From Microvirga sp. 17 mud 1-3 (lineage in GTDB: Bacteria > Pseudomonadota > Alphaproteobacteria > Rhizobiales > Beijerinckiaceae): 64,000 bases of DNA. The position numbers and the translations under genes were made by a program. The notes under the pieces are model-generated. The model saw only the letters and a list, made by a program, of their open reading frames with translations, was not told the origin of the DNA and did not search any database. Every line of letters starts with the position of its first letter. The first letter of the stretch is position 1. The stretch covers positions 1,674,001-1,738,000 of the forward strand of contig NZ_CP029481.1 in the NCBI RefSeq assembly GCF_003151255.1, in the 5' to 3' direction. Shown here piece after piece: positions 48,158-57,861 of this stretch.

Positions 48158-48214
48158 GCGCGTGGGTTCGGCCCACGCGCGCTTCGGTTTCAAGGGTGGG
48201 TCCGTCCCGCCCTT
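48158..48214 (+). terminator. Two hairpins between rpsK and rpoA
   Basis: GCGCGTGGG/CCCACGCGC (48158-48166 with 48172-48180) and AAGGGTGGG/CCCGCCCTT (48192-48200 with 48206-48214, one G-U pair) follow the rpsK stop. No T-runs. They may set the ratio of RNA polymerase alpha to ribosomal proteins. Confidence 0.5.
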
Positions 48215-48241
48215 CAAGCCGTACCTGCAAGAGGTGTGGTT

Positions 48242-49258
48242 GTGATCCAAAAGAACTGGCAAGAGCTGATTAAGCCCAACAAGCTCGAGGTCTCTCCCGG
48301 CGACGATCCGAAGCGCATCGCGACGATCGTGGCCGAGCCGCTCGAGCGCGGCTTCGGTACGACCCTCGGTAACTCCCTGCGCCGCGTGCTGCTGTCGTCC
48401 CTCCAGGGCGCGGCCGTGACGTCGATCCATATCGACGGTGTGCTGCATGAGTTCTCGTCCATCCCGGGCGTCCGCGAGGACGTGACGGATATCGTGCTCA
48501 ACGTGAAGACCATCGCCATCAAGATGCAGGGCGAGGGACCGAAGCGCATGACCCTGCGCAAGACGGGCCCCGGCCTCGTCACGGCGGGCGACATCAACAC
48601 GGTCGGCGACGTGCAGATCCTGAACCCCGAGCTGGTGCTCTGCACCCTCGACGAGGGCGCCGAGATCCGCATGGAGTTCACGGTCGATACCGGCAAGGGC
48701 TACGTTCCGGCCGAGCGCAACCGCGCCGAGGACGCCCCGATCGGCCTCATCCCGGTCGATTCGCTCTACAGCCCGGTGAAGAAGGTCTCCTACCGGATCG
48801 AGAACACCCGTGAGGGCCAGATTCTCGACTACGACAAGCTCATCATGACGGTCGAGACCAACGGCGCCGTGTCGCCGGAGGACGCGGTGGCCTATGCGGC
48901 CCGCATTCTCCAGGACCAGCTCCAGGTCTTCGTCAACTTTGAAGAGCCCCGCAAGGAGGAGGCTGCGACCACTGCGCCGCAGCTGCCGTTCAACCCTGCG
49001 CTGCTTAAGAAGGTGGACGAGCTCGAGCTGTCGGTCCGTTCGGCAAACTGCCTGAAGAACGACAACATCGTCTATATCGGCGACCTCATCCAGAAGTCCG
49101 AGGCGGAAATGCTCCGCACCCCGAACTTCGGCCGCAAGTCGCTCAACGAGATCAAGGAAGTTCTGGCCTCCATGGGCCTGCACCTCGGCATGGACGTGCC
49201 GGGTTGGCCGCCGGAGAACATCGAAGATCTCGCCAAGCGCTTCGAAGAGCATTACTAA
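48242..49258 (+). CDS. rpoA: RNA polymerase subunit alpha (GTG start)
   Basis: The 338-residue protein has an N-terminal assembly domain ([25 protein letters not shown]) and a C-terminal promoter- and activator-binding domain ([21 protein letters not shown]). I start at the GTG at 48242 (then [15 protein letters not shown]), with AAGAGG eight bases upstream, matching the family; a GTG two codons earlier is too near that site. Confidence 0.98.
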   Translation: MIQKNWQELIKPNKLEVSPGDDPKRIATIVAEPLERGFGTTLGNSLRRVLLSSLQGAAVTSIHIDGVLHEFSSIPGVREDVTDIVLNVKTIAIKMQGEGPKRMTLRKTGPGLVTAGDINTVGDVQILNPELVLCTLDEGAEIRMEFTVDTGKGYVPAERNRAEDAPIGLIPVDSLYSPVKKVSYRIENTREGQILDYDKLIMTVETNGAVSPEDAVAYAARILQDQLQVFVNFEEPRKEEAATTAPQLPFNPALLKKVDELELSVRSANCLKNDNIVYIGDLIQKSEAEMLRTPNFGRKSLNEIKEVLASMGLHLGMDVPGWPPENIEDLAKRFEEHY

Positions 49259-49265
49259 GCTTTTG

Positions 49266-49299
49266 AAAGGGCCTGCCGTCTCGCGCGGCGGCCCTTTTT
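49266..49299 (+). terminator. Terminator-like hairpin between rpoA and rplQ
   Basis: AAAGGGCC and GCCG (49266-49278) pair with CGGC and GGCCCTTT (49286-49297) with one bulged base, ending in a five-T run. It resembles a Rho-independent terminator although rplQ lies 80 bases further on. Confidence 0.6.
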
Positions 49300-49379
49300 C
49301 CTGCCCCGCCGCAAAGGCGGATTGAAGAAGAGAGACGGTCGTTCCTTGGCACGGCGGCCGGAAAATCAAGGAGAAAGCC

Positions 49380-49802
49380 ATGCGTCACGGATTTCGCGGC
49401 CGCCGGTTCAACCGCTCGGCCGAGCATCGTAAGGCCATGTTCGCCAATATGGCAGCTGCGCTGATCAAGCACGAGCAGATCGTCACTACCCTGCCGAAGG
49501 CAAAGGACCTGCGTCCGGTGGTCGAGAAGCTCATCACCCTCGGCAAGCGCGGCGACCTGCACGCCCGCCGTCAGGCTGCGGCCCAGCTTCGCGACGAGGA
49601 TATGGTGAAGAAGCTCTTCGCTGTTCTCGGCCCGCGCTACCAGGACCGCCAGGGCGGCTATACCCGCGTCCTCAAGGCCGGCTTCCGCTTCGGCGACAAC
49701 GCCCCGATGGCCGTGATCGAGTTCGTGGACCGCGACGTTGATGCGCGCGGCCAGGATTCGGGCCCGAGCCAGAAGGAAGAGATCGTCGAGGCAGCCGAGT
49801 AA
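49380..49802 (+). CDS. rplQ: Ribosomal protein bL17
   Basis: The 140-residue protein starts [20 protein letters not shown] and includes [25 protein letters not shown]. It lines the tunnel exit. The tail ([10 protein letters not shown]) is acidic. AAGGAGA precedes the ATG. It closes the alpha operon. Confidence 0.98.
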   Translation: MRHGFRGRRFNRSAEHRKAMFANMAAALIKHEQIVTTLPKAKDLRPVVEKLITLGKRGDLHARRQAAAQLRDEDMVKKLFAVLGPRYQDRQGGYTRVLKAGFRFGDNAPMAVIEFVDRDVDARGQDSGPSQKEEIVEAAE

Positions 49803-49826
49803 GCTTCTCGACAGTAAGGTTTCGGA

Positions 49827-49854
49827 AAAGGCGGTCCTCAGGGCCGCCTTTTTC
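49827..49854 (+). terminator. Rho-independent terminator after rplQ
   Basis: AAAAGGCGG (49827-49835) pairs with CCGCCTTTT (49845-49853) and is followed by T. It ends the ribosomal cluster. Confidence 0.85.
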
Positions 49855-50013
49855 TTTACCGGAATAGCTTGGCGGCCCTTGAGGCACGAAAAGGGGGAAT
49901 CCATTTCCGGGGTGATCTTCAGGCTGTGCGAAACCGGACGTCGCGTGGTGCTGGAATTTGGCTCTTTCGCCCCCAGGTTCTATCAAGGTTCACCCCCTGA
50001 ACGGATTCGTCCC

Positions 50014-51450
50014 ATGCGTTCCCTCCTCTTCAGCCGTACGTTCGCCGCTTTGCTCTTTGCCGCCCTCACGGCAGCCGTGCTCCCCATGGGGCAAGTCCAG
50101 GCGCAGGCCCCACAGGCCCAAACCCGCGCGCTGCCGGCGAACCAGGCACAGATCCAGCTCTCCTTCGCGCCGGTTGTGCGCGAAACGGCCGGAGCCGTGG
50201 TGAACGTCTATGCGACCCGCTCGGACCGACGGCAGAACGCCGCCATGGAGGAGTTCTTCCGGCGCTTCTTCGGCGAAAGCGCACCCAGCATGCCGCCGGG
50301 GCGCTCCCAGAGTTCGCTCGGATCCGGCGTTATCGTCGATGCGACCGGTCTGGTGATCACGAACAATCATGTGATCGAGAACATGAATGACGTGAAGGTC
50401 GCCCTGGCCGACAGGCGGGAATTCGAGGCCGACATTGTCCTTCGCGATCCGCGCATCGACCTTGCCGTCCTGAAGCTGAAAGGGGCTTCTAACCTCAATG
50501 TGATCGAGCTTGGCGATTCGGAGGCCCTGCAGGTTGGCGATCTCGTGCTCGCGGTCGGCAATCCCTTCGGTGTCGGTCAGACCGTCACCCAGGGCATCGT
50601 GTCCGCCCTGGCCCGCACGCAGGTCGGCATTTCCGACTACCAGTTCTTCATCCAGACCGATGCGGCCATCAATCCAGGCAATTCCGGCGGTGCGCTCATC
50701 GACATGAGCGGCCGGCTGGTGGGCATCAACACGGCCATCTATTCCCGCTCCGGCGGCAGCATCGGTATCGGCTTCGCCATTCCTTCGAGCATGGTCAAGG
50801 TCGTCATCAACTCGGCCAAGAGTGGAGCGAGCAGCGTCGTGCGCCCATGGCTCGGCGCCCGGCTCCAGGCCGTGGACGGGGAAATCGCCACGAGCCTCGG
50901 CCTCGACCATCCGACCGGCGTGCTCATCACGTCCATCTACGACCGCAGCCCGGCCGCGGATGCCGGCCTGAAGCGGGGCGATGCCATCCTGGCCGTGGAT
51001 GGCCAGCCGGTCGATAATCCCGATGCCTTCGGCTACCGTTTCACACTCAAGGGAACCCAGGGCCAGGCGCCTCTGTCCGTCCTGCGCGACGGTAAGAAGA
51101 CAACCGTTCAGGTCAGGCTTGCGCCTCCGCCTGAGACACCGCCCCGCGATGCAGTGCGGATCCGCTCCCGCTCCCCACTCTCCGGCGCGACTCTCGTCAA
51201 CATTTCGCCCGCGGTGGCGGAAGAACTCCAGATCGACATGTCCGACGACGGCGTGGCCATTGCGGATCTCGACGAGCAGAGCGTGGCCGCGAGCGTCGGG
51301 TTCAAGAAGGGCGACCAGATTGTCGCCGTTAATGGAGAGCGCATCGCTTCCACCCGGGAGGTCGAGCGCGCTTTCAGCCGCAGCGGCGGCTATTGGGAGA
51401 TCACTATCAACAGGGGCGGGCGGGTCTTCACCACGGTACTCGGCCGATGA
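50014..51450 (+). CDS. Do-like periplasmic serine protease (DegP/DegQ family)
   Basis: The 478-residue protein has a signal peptide (LLFAALTAAVLPMGQVQAQ, about 31 residues), a trypsin-like domain with His119 (TNNHVIE), Asp149 (DPRIDLAVLKLKG) and Ser224 (NPGNSGGALID), and two PDZ domains at about 280-375 and 385-475. It degrades or refolds damaged periplasmic proteins. The ATG at 50014 starts the signal peptide; frames further upstream run into rplQ. The GNAT gene overlaps its end by four bases. Confidence 0.93.
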   Translation: MRSLLFSRTFAALLFAALTAAVLPMGQVQAQAPQAQTRALPANQAQIQLSFAPVVRETAGAVVNVYATRSDRRQNAAMEEFFRRFFGESAPSMPPGRSQSSLGSGVIVDATGLVITNNHVIENMNDVKVALADRREFEADIVLRDPRIDLAVLKLKGASNLNVIELGDSEALQVGDLVLAVGNPFGVGQTVTQGIVSALARTQVGISDYQFFIQTDAAINPGNSGGALIDMSGRLVGINTAIYSRSGGSIGIGFAIPSSMVKVVINSAKSGASSVVRPWLGARLQAVDGEIATSLGLDHPTGVLITSIYDRSPAADAGLKRGDAILAVDGQPVDNPDAFGYRFTLKGTQGQAPLSVLRDGKKTTVQVRLAPPPETPPRDAVRIRSRSPLSGATLVNISPAVAEELQIDMSDDGVAIADLDEQSVAASVGFKKGDQIVAVNGERIASTREVERAFSRSGGYWEITINRGGRVFTTVLGR

Positions 51451-51923
51451 GCGCCTGGACGGTTTCCGGGGAGCTTTCGGACACGGAGGCCGACACTGTC
51501 TTCCGCTGGATCGGGCAGGAGAGCTACTGGGCGAAGGGCCTGCCTCGGCAGCTCTTCGACCGTTCGCTGGCCCATTCCCTGTGCTTTGCCCTCCGGGACG
51601 GGCAGGGAGCCTTGCGCGGTTTCGCGCGGGTCGTCACGGACCGGGCCACCTTCGCGTATCTCTGTGACGTTTATGTCTGCCCGTCCGTTCGCGGACAGGG
51701 GGGCGGCAAGGCCCTGATCGGCGCGGTCATGGACTATCCGGACCTGCAGAACCTCCGCCGTTGGATGCTGATGACGCGGGACGCCCATGGGCTCTATGCT
51801 CCCTTCGGCTTCGGGCCTCCGGCCGATCCCGGCCGGGTCATGGTGCGCGTCGATCCTGAAGTCTATGCGCGCCTGAACGCCAGGGCTGATGGCGACGATT
51901 CCGGACAGGCCCTGGCCTCGTAG
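51447..51923 (+). CDS. GNAT-family N-acetyltransferase
   Basis: The 158-residue protein has the acetyl-CoA motif [20 protein letters not shown] and the [11 protein letters not shown] segment of small GNATs. The substrate is unknown. Its ATG overlaps the stop of the protease gene (ATGA) and rarA begins 7 bases after its own stop, so three genes form a likely operon. Confidence 0.88.
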   Translation: MSAWTVSGELSDTEADTVFRWIGQESYWAKGLPRQLFDRSLAHSLCFALRDGQGALRGFARVVTDRATFAYLCDVYVCPSVRGQGGGKALIGAVMDYPDLQNLRRWMLMTRDAHGLYAPFGFGPPADPGRVMVRVDPEVYARLNARADGDDSGQALAS

Positions 51924-51929
51924 ACGAGC

Positions 51930-53239
51930 ATGAGCGATCTGTTTTCCTCCGCCGGTCTCGACCGGAACGCCCCCCGGCCCCTGGCCGACAGGATGCGGCC
52001 CACTACCCTGGCCGAGGTCGTCGGCCAGGAGCATCTCGTCGGAACGGACGGGATCCTGACGCGGCTTATCGCGTCGAAATCCCTCGGCTCCCTGATCTTC
52101 TGGGGACCGCCCGGAACGGGCAAGACCACGGTCGCCCGGCTCATGGCTCATGAGACCGACCTGCATTTTGAGCAGATCTCGGCCATCTTCTCCGGCGTTG
52201 CCGACCTCAAGAAGGTCTTCGAGGCGGCCCGCGGGCGGCGCTCCACGGGCCGGGGTACTCTGCTTTTCGTCGACGAGATCCACCGCTTCAACCGGGCGCA
52301 GCTCGATGCCTTCCTACCAGTAATGGAGGACGGCACGATCACCCTTGTGGGCGCCACCACCGAGAACCCGTCCTTCGAGCTGAACGCGGCGCTCCTGTCC
52401 CGCGCTCGGGTGCTGGTTTTCCGGGCCCTCGACGAGGCGGCGATCGCCAAGATCCTTGTCCGGGCGGAAGAGATCGAGGGGAAGCTTCTGCCACTGGACG
52501 AGGAGGCCCGCGCTTCCCTGATCCGCATGGCGGACGGGGACGGGCGTGCCTCCCTGACGCTGGCCGAGGAGGTCTGGCGCTCCGCGAAGCCGGGTGAGAT
52601 TTTCGATGCGGCGCAGCTGCAGGAGATCATCCAGCGCCGGGCCCCGATCTACGATAAGGGGCAGGAGGGGCACTACAACCTGATCTCCGCCCTGCACAAG
52701 ACGATCCGCGGCTCGGATCCCGACGCGGCGCTCTATTATCTCGCGCGGATGCTCGATGCGGGCGAGGACCGGCTCTTTATCGCGCGCCGCCTGGTGCGGG
52801 CGGCCGTGGAGGATATCGGTATGGCCGATCCCCAGGCCCTGGTGATCGCCAATGCGGCCAAGGACGCCTTCGATTTCCTCGGCTCTCCCGAGGGGGAGCT
52901 CGCCCTGGCCCAGGCGGCCGTCTATCTGGCGACCGCGCCGAAATCCAATGCTCTCTACACTGCCTATAAGACGGCGGTGCGGGCCGCGAAGGAGAACGGC
53001 TCCGTCATGCCGCCCAAGACCATTCTCAACGCGCCGACCAAGCTCATGAAGAACATCGGCTACGGCGATAACTACCGCTACGACCACGACGAGCCCGATG
53101 CTTTCTCGGGCAGGATTACTGGCCCGAGAAGATGGGCCGGCAGCATTTCTATGATCCGGTGGACCGGGGCTTCGAGCGGGAGATCCGCAAGCGGCTCGAC
53201 TGGTGGGAGAGGCTCCGGAAGGAGCGGCGCGGTCAGTAG
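51930..53239 (+). pseudogene. rarA: Replication-associated recombination protein RarA, frameshifted
   Basis: RarA is an AAA+ ATPase acting at stalled replication forks. Here Walker A (GPPGTGKTT, residues 59-67), Walker B ([14 protein letters not shown]), sensor [11 protein letters not shown] and the C-terminal tetramer domain (KNIGYGDNYRYDH) are intact. After about residue 393 the frame is lost. The expected end, QDYWPEKMGRQHFYDPVDRG and so on to KERRGQ and a TAG at 53237, is in another frame. One missing C in TCGGGCAGG (near 53110) explains this: 1310 bases is one short of 437 codons. Read literally, the product gains about 180 nonsense residues and swallows crcB. It may be an assembly error or a real mutation. 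Confidence 0.85.
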
Positions 53240-53262
53240 CGCATCGCAAGGGGCAGATCCTT

Positions 53263-53646
53263 ATGACGTCCTACCTCCTCGTCTTCCTCGGCGCCGGAAT
53301 CGGCGGGGCGCTCCGGCATGGGGTCAATCTCGGCTGTGCGCGGCTCTGCGGCATTTCCTTCCCCTGGGGCACGCTGACCGTGAACGTGGTCGGGTCCTTT
53401 GTCATGGGGCTGCTCGCCGGCTGGCTGGCCTTCAAGAGCGGGGAGAGCTGGAGCCAGCACCTGCGCCTGTTCCTGACCACCGGGATCCTCGGCGGCTTCA
53501 CGACCTTCTCGTCCTTCTCGCTCGATGCGATCCTGATCTGGGAGCGCGGGGAGGCGGGCCTCGCGCTCGTCTATATCCTGGCCTCCTTCGTCCTTGCTCT
53601 GACCGGGCTGGCCCTCGGTCTCGCAATCGTCCGCACACTCGGATGA
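53263..53646 (+). CDS. crcB: Fluoride channel CrcB/Fluc
   Basis: The 127-residue membrane protein has four hydrophobic segments. Conserved marks are GGALRHGVNL, the GTLTVNVVGSFVMG segment with the pore Asn, and TTGILGGFTTFSSFSLD (TTFSSF). Dimers export fluoride as an antidote to its toxicity. The ATG at 53263 has AAGGGG upstream. No fluoride riboswitch was recognised in the short space after rarA, and the gene would be inside the shifted rarA frame. Confidence 0.93.
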   Translation: MTSYLLVFLGAGIGGALRHGVNLGCARLCGISFPWGTLTVNVVGSFVMGLLAGWLAFKSGESWSQHLRLFLTTGILGGFTTFSSFSLDAILIWERGEAGLALVYILASFVLALTGLALGLAIVRTLG

Positions 53647-53718
53647 CGGTGTCTTGAACCATGCCGCAACGATCGCACGCGATTGCCGCGTGGGCCGGGC
53701 TCTGTTACGCACTCTGAC

Positions 53719-54951
53719 ATGAGACAGAGCGGTTCAGGACGAAACGGCGGGCGCGGCGGGCGGTCGGGCATGCGGGAGAAATCCCGTACCCGTGAGGGCG
53801 CGCGCGCACGCCAGGGCGAAGCGAAGAAGCCCCGGAGCGCAAAGCCCGCGGCCGAGAGGAAGCCCCGCCCGGCGGTGGCGCCCCGTCCGAAACCTGCGGA
53901 AGCGCCACGTCAGCCGACCCGGGCCGAGGCGAAGGCTGCTGCCCAGGAGACCCTGGCGACGGGCGTCCAGACCCTTGTGGTGGAGCCGGATGAAGCGGAT
54001 ATGCGCGTCGACCGGTTCCTGGTGGCACGCTTCCCCCAGCTCGCCTTCACGCATATCCAGCGCATCGTCCGAAAGGGAGAGCTGCGCGTCGACGGCAAGC
54101 GGGCGCAGCCGAACGACCGCCTGCTGGCGGGCCAGAAGGTCCGCATTCCCCCGCTCAAGCTCGACCAGCCCAAGCTCGTGGCGCGCAGCACCGCCCGGGA
54201 TCAGAGCGATCGGGATTTCCTGAAATCCATCACCCTCTACGAGGACAAGGACGTCCTCATCATCAACAAGCCCATGGGGCTCGCGGTCCAGGGCGGCTCC
54301 GGCACCACGCGCCATGTGGACGGGCTTCTCGATTCCATGCGGGACGCCGAGGGCCAGAAGCCCCGGCTCGTGCACCGGCTCGACAAGGACACGGCGGGCT
54401 GCCTCGTTATTGCCAAGACGCGCTTTGCGGCCTCGACCATGGCGAAATCGTTCCGCTCGCGCACGACCCGCAAGATCTATTGGGCGCTCGTGGCCGGCGT
54501 GCCGCGCGTCCGCCAGGGCCGCATCTCGACCTATCTGGCGAAGGAGGGCGAGGAGGGCGATGCCCGGATGCGGGTGGCCAAGCACGGAGACGAGGGTGCG
54601 AGCCACGCGCTCACCTATTACGCGGTCGTGGACACGGCCGCGCATAAACTGGCCTGGCTGTCCCTCAAGCCGGTGACGGGGCGCACCCACCAGCTGCGCG
54701 CCCATGCGGCTCATATCGGCCATCCCATCGTGGGCGATCCGAAATATTTCGACATCGAGAACTGGGAACTGCCCGGCGGCATTCAGAACAAGCTGCATCT
54801 GCTCGCCCGGCGTATCGTGATCGCGCATCCCAGGACCGGCAAGCCCATCGACGTGACGGCGCCCCTGCCGCCGCACATGCAGCAGAGCTTCAATCTCCTG
54901 GGATTCGACACAGGTCGATACGATCCCATCGTGGACGCGCCGGAGGAATAG
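53719..54951 (+). CDS. RluC/RluD-family rRNA pseudouridine synthase
   Basis: The 410-residue protein has about 85 residues of basic, low-complexity N-terminal tail (Arg, Lys, Pro), then an S4 domain (DRFLVARFPQLAFTHIQRIVRKGELRVDG) and a catalytic domain with RLVHRLDKDTAGCLVIAKT, whose first Asp is the nucleophile. GRTHQLRAHAAHIGHPIVGD follows. It isomerises uridines in 23S rRNA (RluC sites are likely). The start at 53719 is uncertain; a second ATG is at 53770. No strong ribosome site was seen. Confidence 0.9.
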   Translation: MRQSGSGRNGGRGGRSGMREKSRTREGARARQGEAKKPRSAKPAAERKPRPAVAPRPKPAEAPRQPTRAEAKAAAQETLATGVQTLVVEPDEADMRVDRFLVARFPQLAFTHIQRIVRKGELRVDGKRAQPNDRLLAGQKVRIPPLKLDQPKLVARSTARDQSDRDFLKSITLYEDKDVLIINKPMGLAVQGGSGTTRHVDGLLDSMRDAEGQKPRLVHRLDKDTAGCLVIAKTRFAASTMAKSFRSRTTRKIYWALVAGVPRVRQGRISTYLAKEGEEGDARMRVAKHGDEGASHALTYYAVVDTAAHKLAWLSLKPVTGRTHQLRAHAAHIGHPIVGDPKYFDIENWELPGGIQNKLHLLARRIVIAHPRTGKPIDVTAPLPPHMQQSFNLLGFDTGRYDPIVDAPEE

Positions 54952-55072
54952 GCTCGTCACAATTCGCCATATCTTTCTTCGCGAAGTCGCACTTTTGCCG
55001 CGCCTGAAGCGCAGCATGAGATATCTCGGCCAGTCCTTCTGGCAGGTCGGGGCATTGCAAGGAGAAAGATCG

Positions 55073-55534
55073 ATGGAACATAAGCATCTAGATCAGCTCC
55101 GTAGCGTAGCCGATGTTCAGCCGAGGTCCATGACTCGGCAGGAGCGCCTTCAGCGTTGGGTCGAACTTCTTGAGCGGAACCCCACGCGTCGCCTGAACTC
55201 TCTTGGTGAAATCGAATACAAGCCCCCGGCAGAGCGGGCCTTGATCCGCGTGGACGATTCCCCGCTCTCCGTCGCCTATGAGGATCCCGTGCTTCGGGCG
55301 GAAGGTCTCACGAGCGACCGGCTCGGCGATGCCATGAACTTCTTCGAACTCTCGGACGGCCAGGCGCACTATGCCCTGTGCTCGTGCCTGAGTGGTCGGA
55401 CGATGGAATCGGCCTCGTTCGCGCAGCGCCTGCGCAACACCACTGATGGAACCGGCTGGCGTCCCGTCGCGGGAGCCTGGGCTCTGGCAGGTCTGGCCAT
55501 GACCCTTCCGGGTTTCGTCTACCTGTTCACCTGA
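55073..55534 (+). CDS. Conserved hypothetical protein with C-terminal hydrophobic helix
   Basis: The 153-residue product starts MEHKHLDQLRSVADVQPRSM and has RLQRWVELLERNPTRRLNSL and a C-terminal hydrophobic stretch (AGAWALAGLAMTLPGFVYLF), a possible membrane tail. Three Cys are present in CSCLSG-type context. AAGGAGA is placed ideally before the ATG. No family recognised; it looks typical of Rhizobiales. Confidence 0.65.
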   Translation: MEHKHLDQLRSVADVQPRSMTRQERLQRWVELLERNPTRRLNSLGEIEYKPPAERALIRVDDSPLSVAYEDPVLRAEGLTSDRLGDAMNFFELSDGQAHYALCSCLSGRTMESASFAQRLRNTTDGTGWRPVAGAWALAGLAMTLPGFVYLFT

Positions 55535-55662
55535 GACAGGCTGCGAACAGGCTGACCGCCATATCAGGATCAGGAGACCTTCCGGTCTCCTGATCGCTGC
55601 CTTTGACTGTTGAGCCGAACGCTCCGATAAGGAGACGGCAAACGTGAGAAGGGCAGCGACAC

Positions 55663-56268
55663 ATGCTTCATATTGAGCCGGTCACCCTCGCGACCGAGCG
55701 CCTGATCCTGCGGCCCATGAGTCTGGACGACGTCCCAGCCTTCGGAGAGGCCGCCAAGGACGGTGAACTGTGGGAGAAGAAGACCACGACGGTCCCCCGA
55801 CCTGAGGATTTCGAATCCTATGTGAGGAAAGCCCTGGACCTTCAGGCATCGGGCCTGGCGCTGCCCTTCACGACCGTCATCAGCGACGGGCAACAGGTTG
55901 TAGGCTCGACTCGCTACATGAATATCGATGCCGCCAACCACAGGGTCGAGATCGGCACGACCTGGATCGCGCGCTCCTGGCAGCGATCCTTCGTCAATAC
56001 CCATGCCAAATTCCTGATGCTGCGGCATGCCTTCGAGGTTCTGGGCTGCAATGCCGTGGAACTGCGCACCCATCGCCTCAACGACCAGTCCCGCGCGGCG
56101 ATCGAACGCCTGGGCGCGAAGCTGGATGGCATCCTGCGCCGCCACATGATCATGCCCGACGGGCATGTCCGCGACACGGTGGTCTACAGCATCATCAGCG
56201 ACGAGTGGCCGGACGTGAAGGCGCGCCTCGAGGAGCGCATGGCAAAGGGCGAGGCGCAGACGGCCTGA
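55663..56268 (+). CDS. RimJ/RimL-like GNAT acetyltransferase
   Basis: The 201-residue protein has VTLATERLILRPMSLDDVPAFGEA, the N-terminal start of RimJ-type GNATs, then GSTRYMNIDAANHRVEIGTTWI, VNTHAKFLMLRHAFEVLGCNAVELRTHRLNDQSRAAIERLGA, the acetyl-CoA-binding and C-terminal parts. It may acetylate protein N-termini or small molecules. It converges on the chemoreceptor gene. Confidence 0.88.
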   Translation: MLHIEPVTLATERLILRPMSLDDVPAFGEAAKDGELWEKKTTTVPRPEDFESYVRKALDLQASGLALPFTTVISDGQQVVGSTRYMNIDAANHRVEIGTTWIARSWQRSFVNTHAKFLMLRHAFEVLGCNAVELRTHRLNDQSRAAIERLGAKLDGILRRHMIMPDGHVRDTVVYSIISDEWPDVKARLEERMAKGEAQTA

Positions 56269-56305
56269 AGACAGGACGGCCGCGCCCGAAGAGAGCGTCT
56301 CCGGT

Positions 56306-57640
56306 TCACGCCGCCCGCGCGGTCTCCAGGAAGCGGTCAATGTCCTCGCGCAGCCGGGAGAGCTGCCGATCCAGGGTCTCCTTGGCGTGGGAGACGTGGT
56401 GCGCTGCGGCGGCTGCGGAAGCGGTCGATTCGTTGAGCGTCTCGATGGACTGCGCCATGACCTGGGTATAGCCGCTGGTCTGCTGAACGTTCGAGGCGAT
56501 GTCGGACGTGACGGTCGCCTGCTCCTCCACGGCGGCCGCAATGGCGGTCGCGATCTGGCTCATTTCGCCGACGACCCGGGCGATCCCCTCGATCTCGTCC
56601 GCACTCTTCTGGGTGGCGGCCTGGATCGCCGAGATGCGCGATCCGATTTCGGTCGTGGCCTTGGCGGTTTGCGTAGCCAGTTGCTTGACCTCGGACGCCA
56701 CCACGGCGAAGCCCTTGCCGGCCTCGCCCGCATGGGCGGCCTCGATAGTGGCGTTGAGGGCAAGAAGGTTCGTCTGGGCCGCGATCTGGTCGATCAGGTC
56801 CACCACCTCGCCGATTTTCTCGGCCTGTTCGGCCAGGCTCGCGACGGATTCCTTGCTGCGCTGGGCGTTCTCCAGAGCATTGCGCGCCACGTCGGCCGAG
56901 CGGGTCGCCTGCTTGCCGATTTCCTTTACGGAGGCTGCAAGCTGCTCCGTGGCAGCGGCGCCGGACTGCATGTTGAGCGCAGTCTGCTCGGCACTGCCGG
57001 TCACTTGGCCCGCAAGGGTGCTGACCGTGTCGGTGGCCGTATCGAGCGTCGAGGCGCTCACCGAAAGCGCTTCGCTGGCCTCGCCGGAGATCTGGAGGCT
57101 CTCCTGCACGGCGCCCGAGAAGGATGCGATGGCCTCGGCCAAGGCGTGGCCGCGCTTCTGGCGCTCTTCCACGAGGGCATCCTGATAAACCGAGATCGCA
57201 TAATCCATGTCGAGCATGACGGCCCGGTTCACCGCATCCATCCGGCGCGAGAGAGCGGCACCGCCGAACCGGTGCTTCGTCGCAAGATGCCGGAGAATTT
57301 CGTTGAGGATGAAGGCGTAGCCGCCGATGTACCAGCGCGGCTCGAGGCCGATCCTGTTGTGGACGAGGCCGATGCGGCGAATGCTCTCCACGTAGCTCTC
57401 ATCGAACTTGCCGCTGAACAGCCGGCTCCAATGCTGAGACTGGGCGGCTACGAGCCTCTGCTGCTGCGTACCGATCAGTTTGGCCAGATGCGGCGTCTGC
57501 CGCACATGCGTATAGAAACGCTCGAGGATGCCCGGCAGGACGGGCGAAATCGCCTCCCACGCGGATCGAAGCTCCCGGCAGACATCCTCGTTGATTCCGA
57601 GGAAGCGGAGCCTCTCCGTGAGCGAAGCGATATCCTGCAT
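56306..57640 (-). CDS. Globin-coupled methyl-accepting chemotaxis protein (HemAT-like)
   Basis: The 444-residue protein has no membrane helix. Residues 1-170 form a globin-sensor domain; the proximal heme ligand is probably His94 in [21 protein letters not shown]. The C-terminal half is a coiled-coil MCP signalling domain with the hairpin tip [20 protein letters not shown]. Such soluble receptors sense oxygen and signal through CheA and CheW. No che genes are near. It is divergent from the patatin gene. Confidence 0.9.
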   Translation of the reverse strand: MQDIASLTERLRFLGINEDVCRELRSAWEAISPVLPGILERFYTHVRQTPHLAKLIGTQQQRLVAAQSQHWSRLFSGKFDESYVESIRRIGLVHNRIGLEPRWYIGGYAFILNEILRHLATKHRFGGAALSRRMDAVNRAVMLDMDYAISVYQDALVEERQKRGHALAEAIASFSGAVQESLQISGEASEALSVSASTLDTATDTVSTLAGQVTGSAEQTALNMQSGAAATEQLAASVKEIGKQATRSADVARNALENAQRSKESVASLAEQAEKIGEVVDLIDQIAAQTNLLALNATIEAAHAGEAGKGFAVVASEVKQLATQTAKATTEIGSRISAIQAATQKSADEIEGIARVVGEMSQIATAIAAAVEEQATVTSDIASNVQQTSGYTQVMAQSIETLNESTASAAAAAHHVSHAKETLDRQLSRLREDIDRFLETARAA

Positions 57641-57861
57641 GATTGTTTCCCAAGATCAAAACTTCCAGACATCTATGATCCCGGAGTTAATCCCGTCTTA
57701 CGTTGCTGCCGTAGCGGAAGGAATTTGAGGATTTATGTCTCCCCACGGCTATGACAGTGGGTCTCGATCGCGGTCTCACGTCACGGTTCCGGTCGAGCGC
57801 TCCCTCGGCTAGGCTCGGTTCGCTCTGGGAATGAAGCGATGGAGCAGGGGAGGGATGTGCC

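Noticed and set aside
53110..53657. Literal C-terminal extension of RarA running through crcB
   Set aside because: It is out of frame with conserved RarA and CrcB sequences, so it is best explained by the frameshift.
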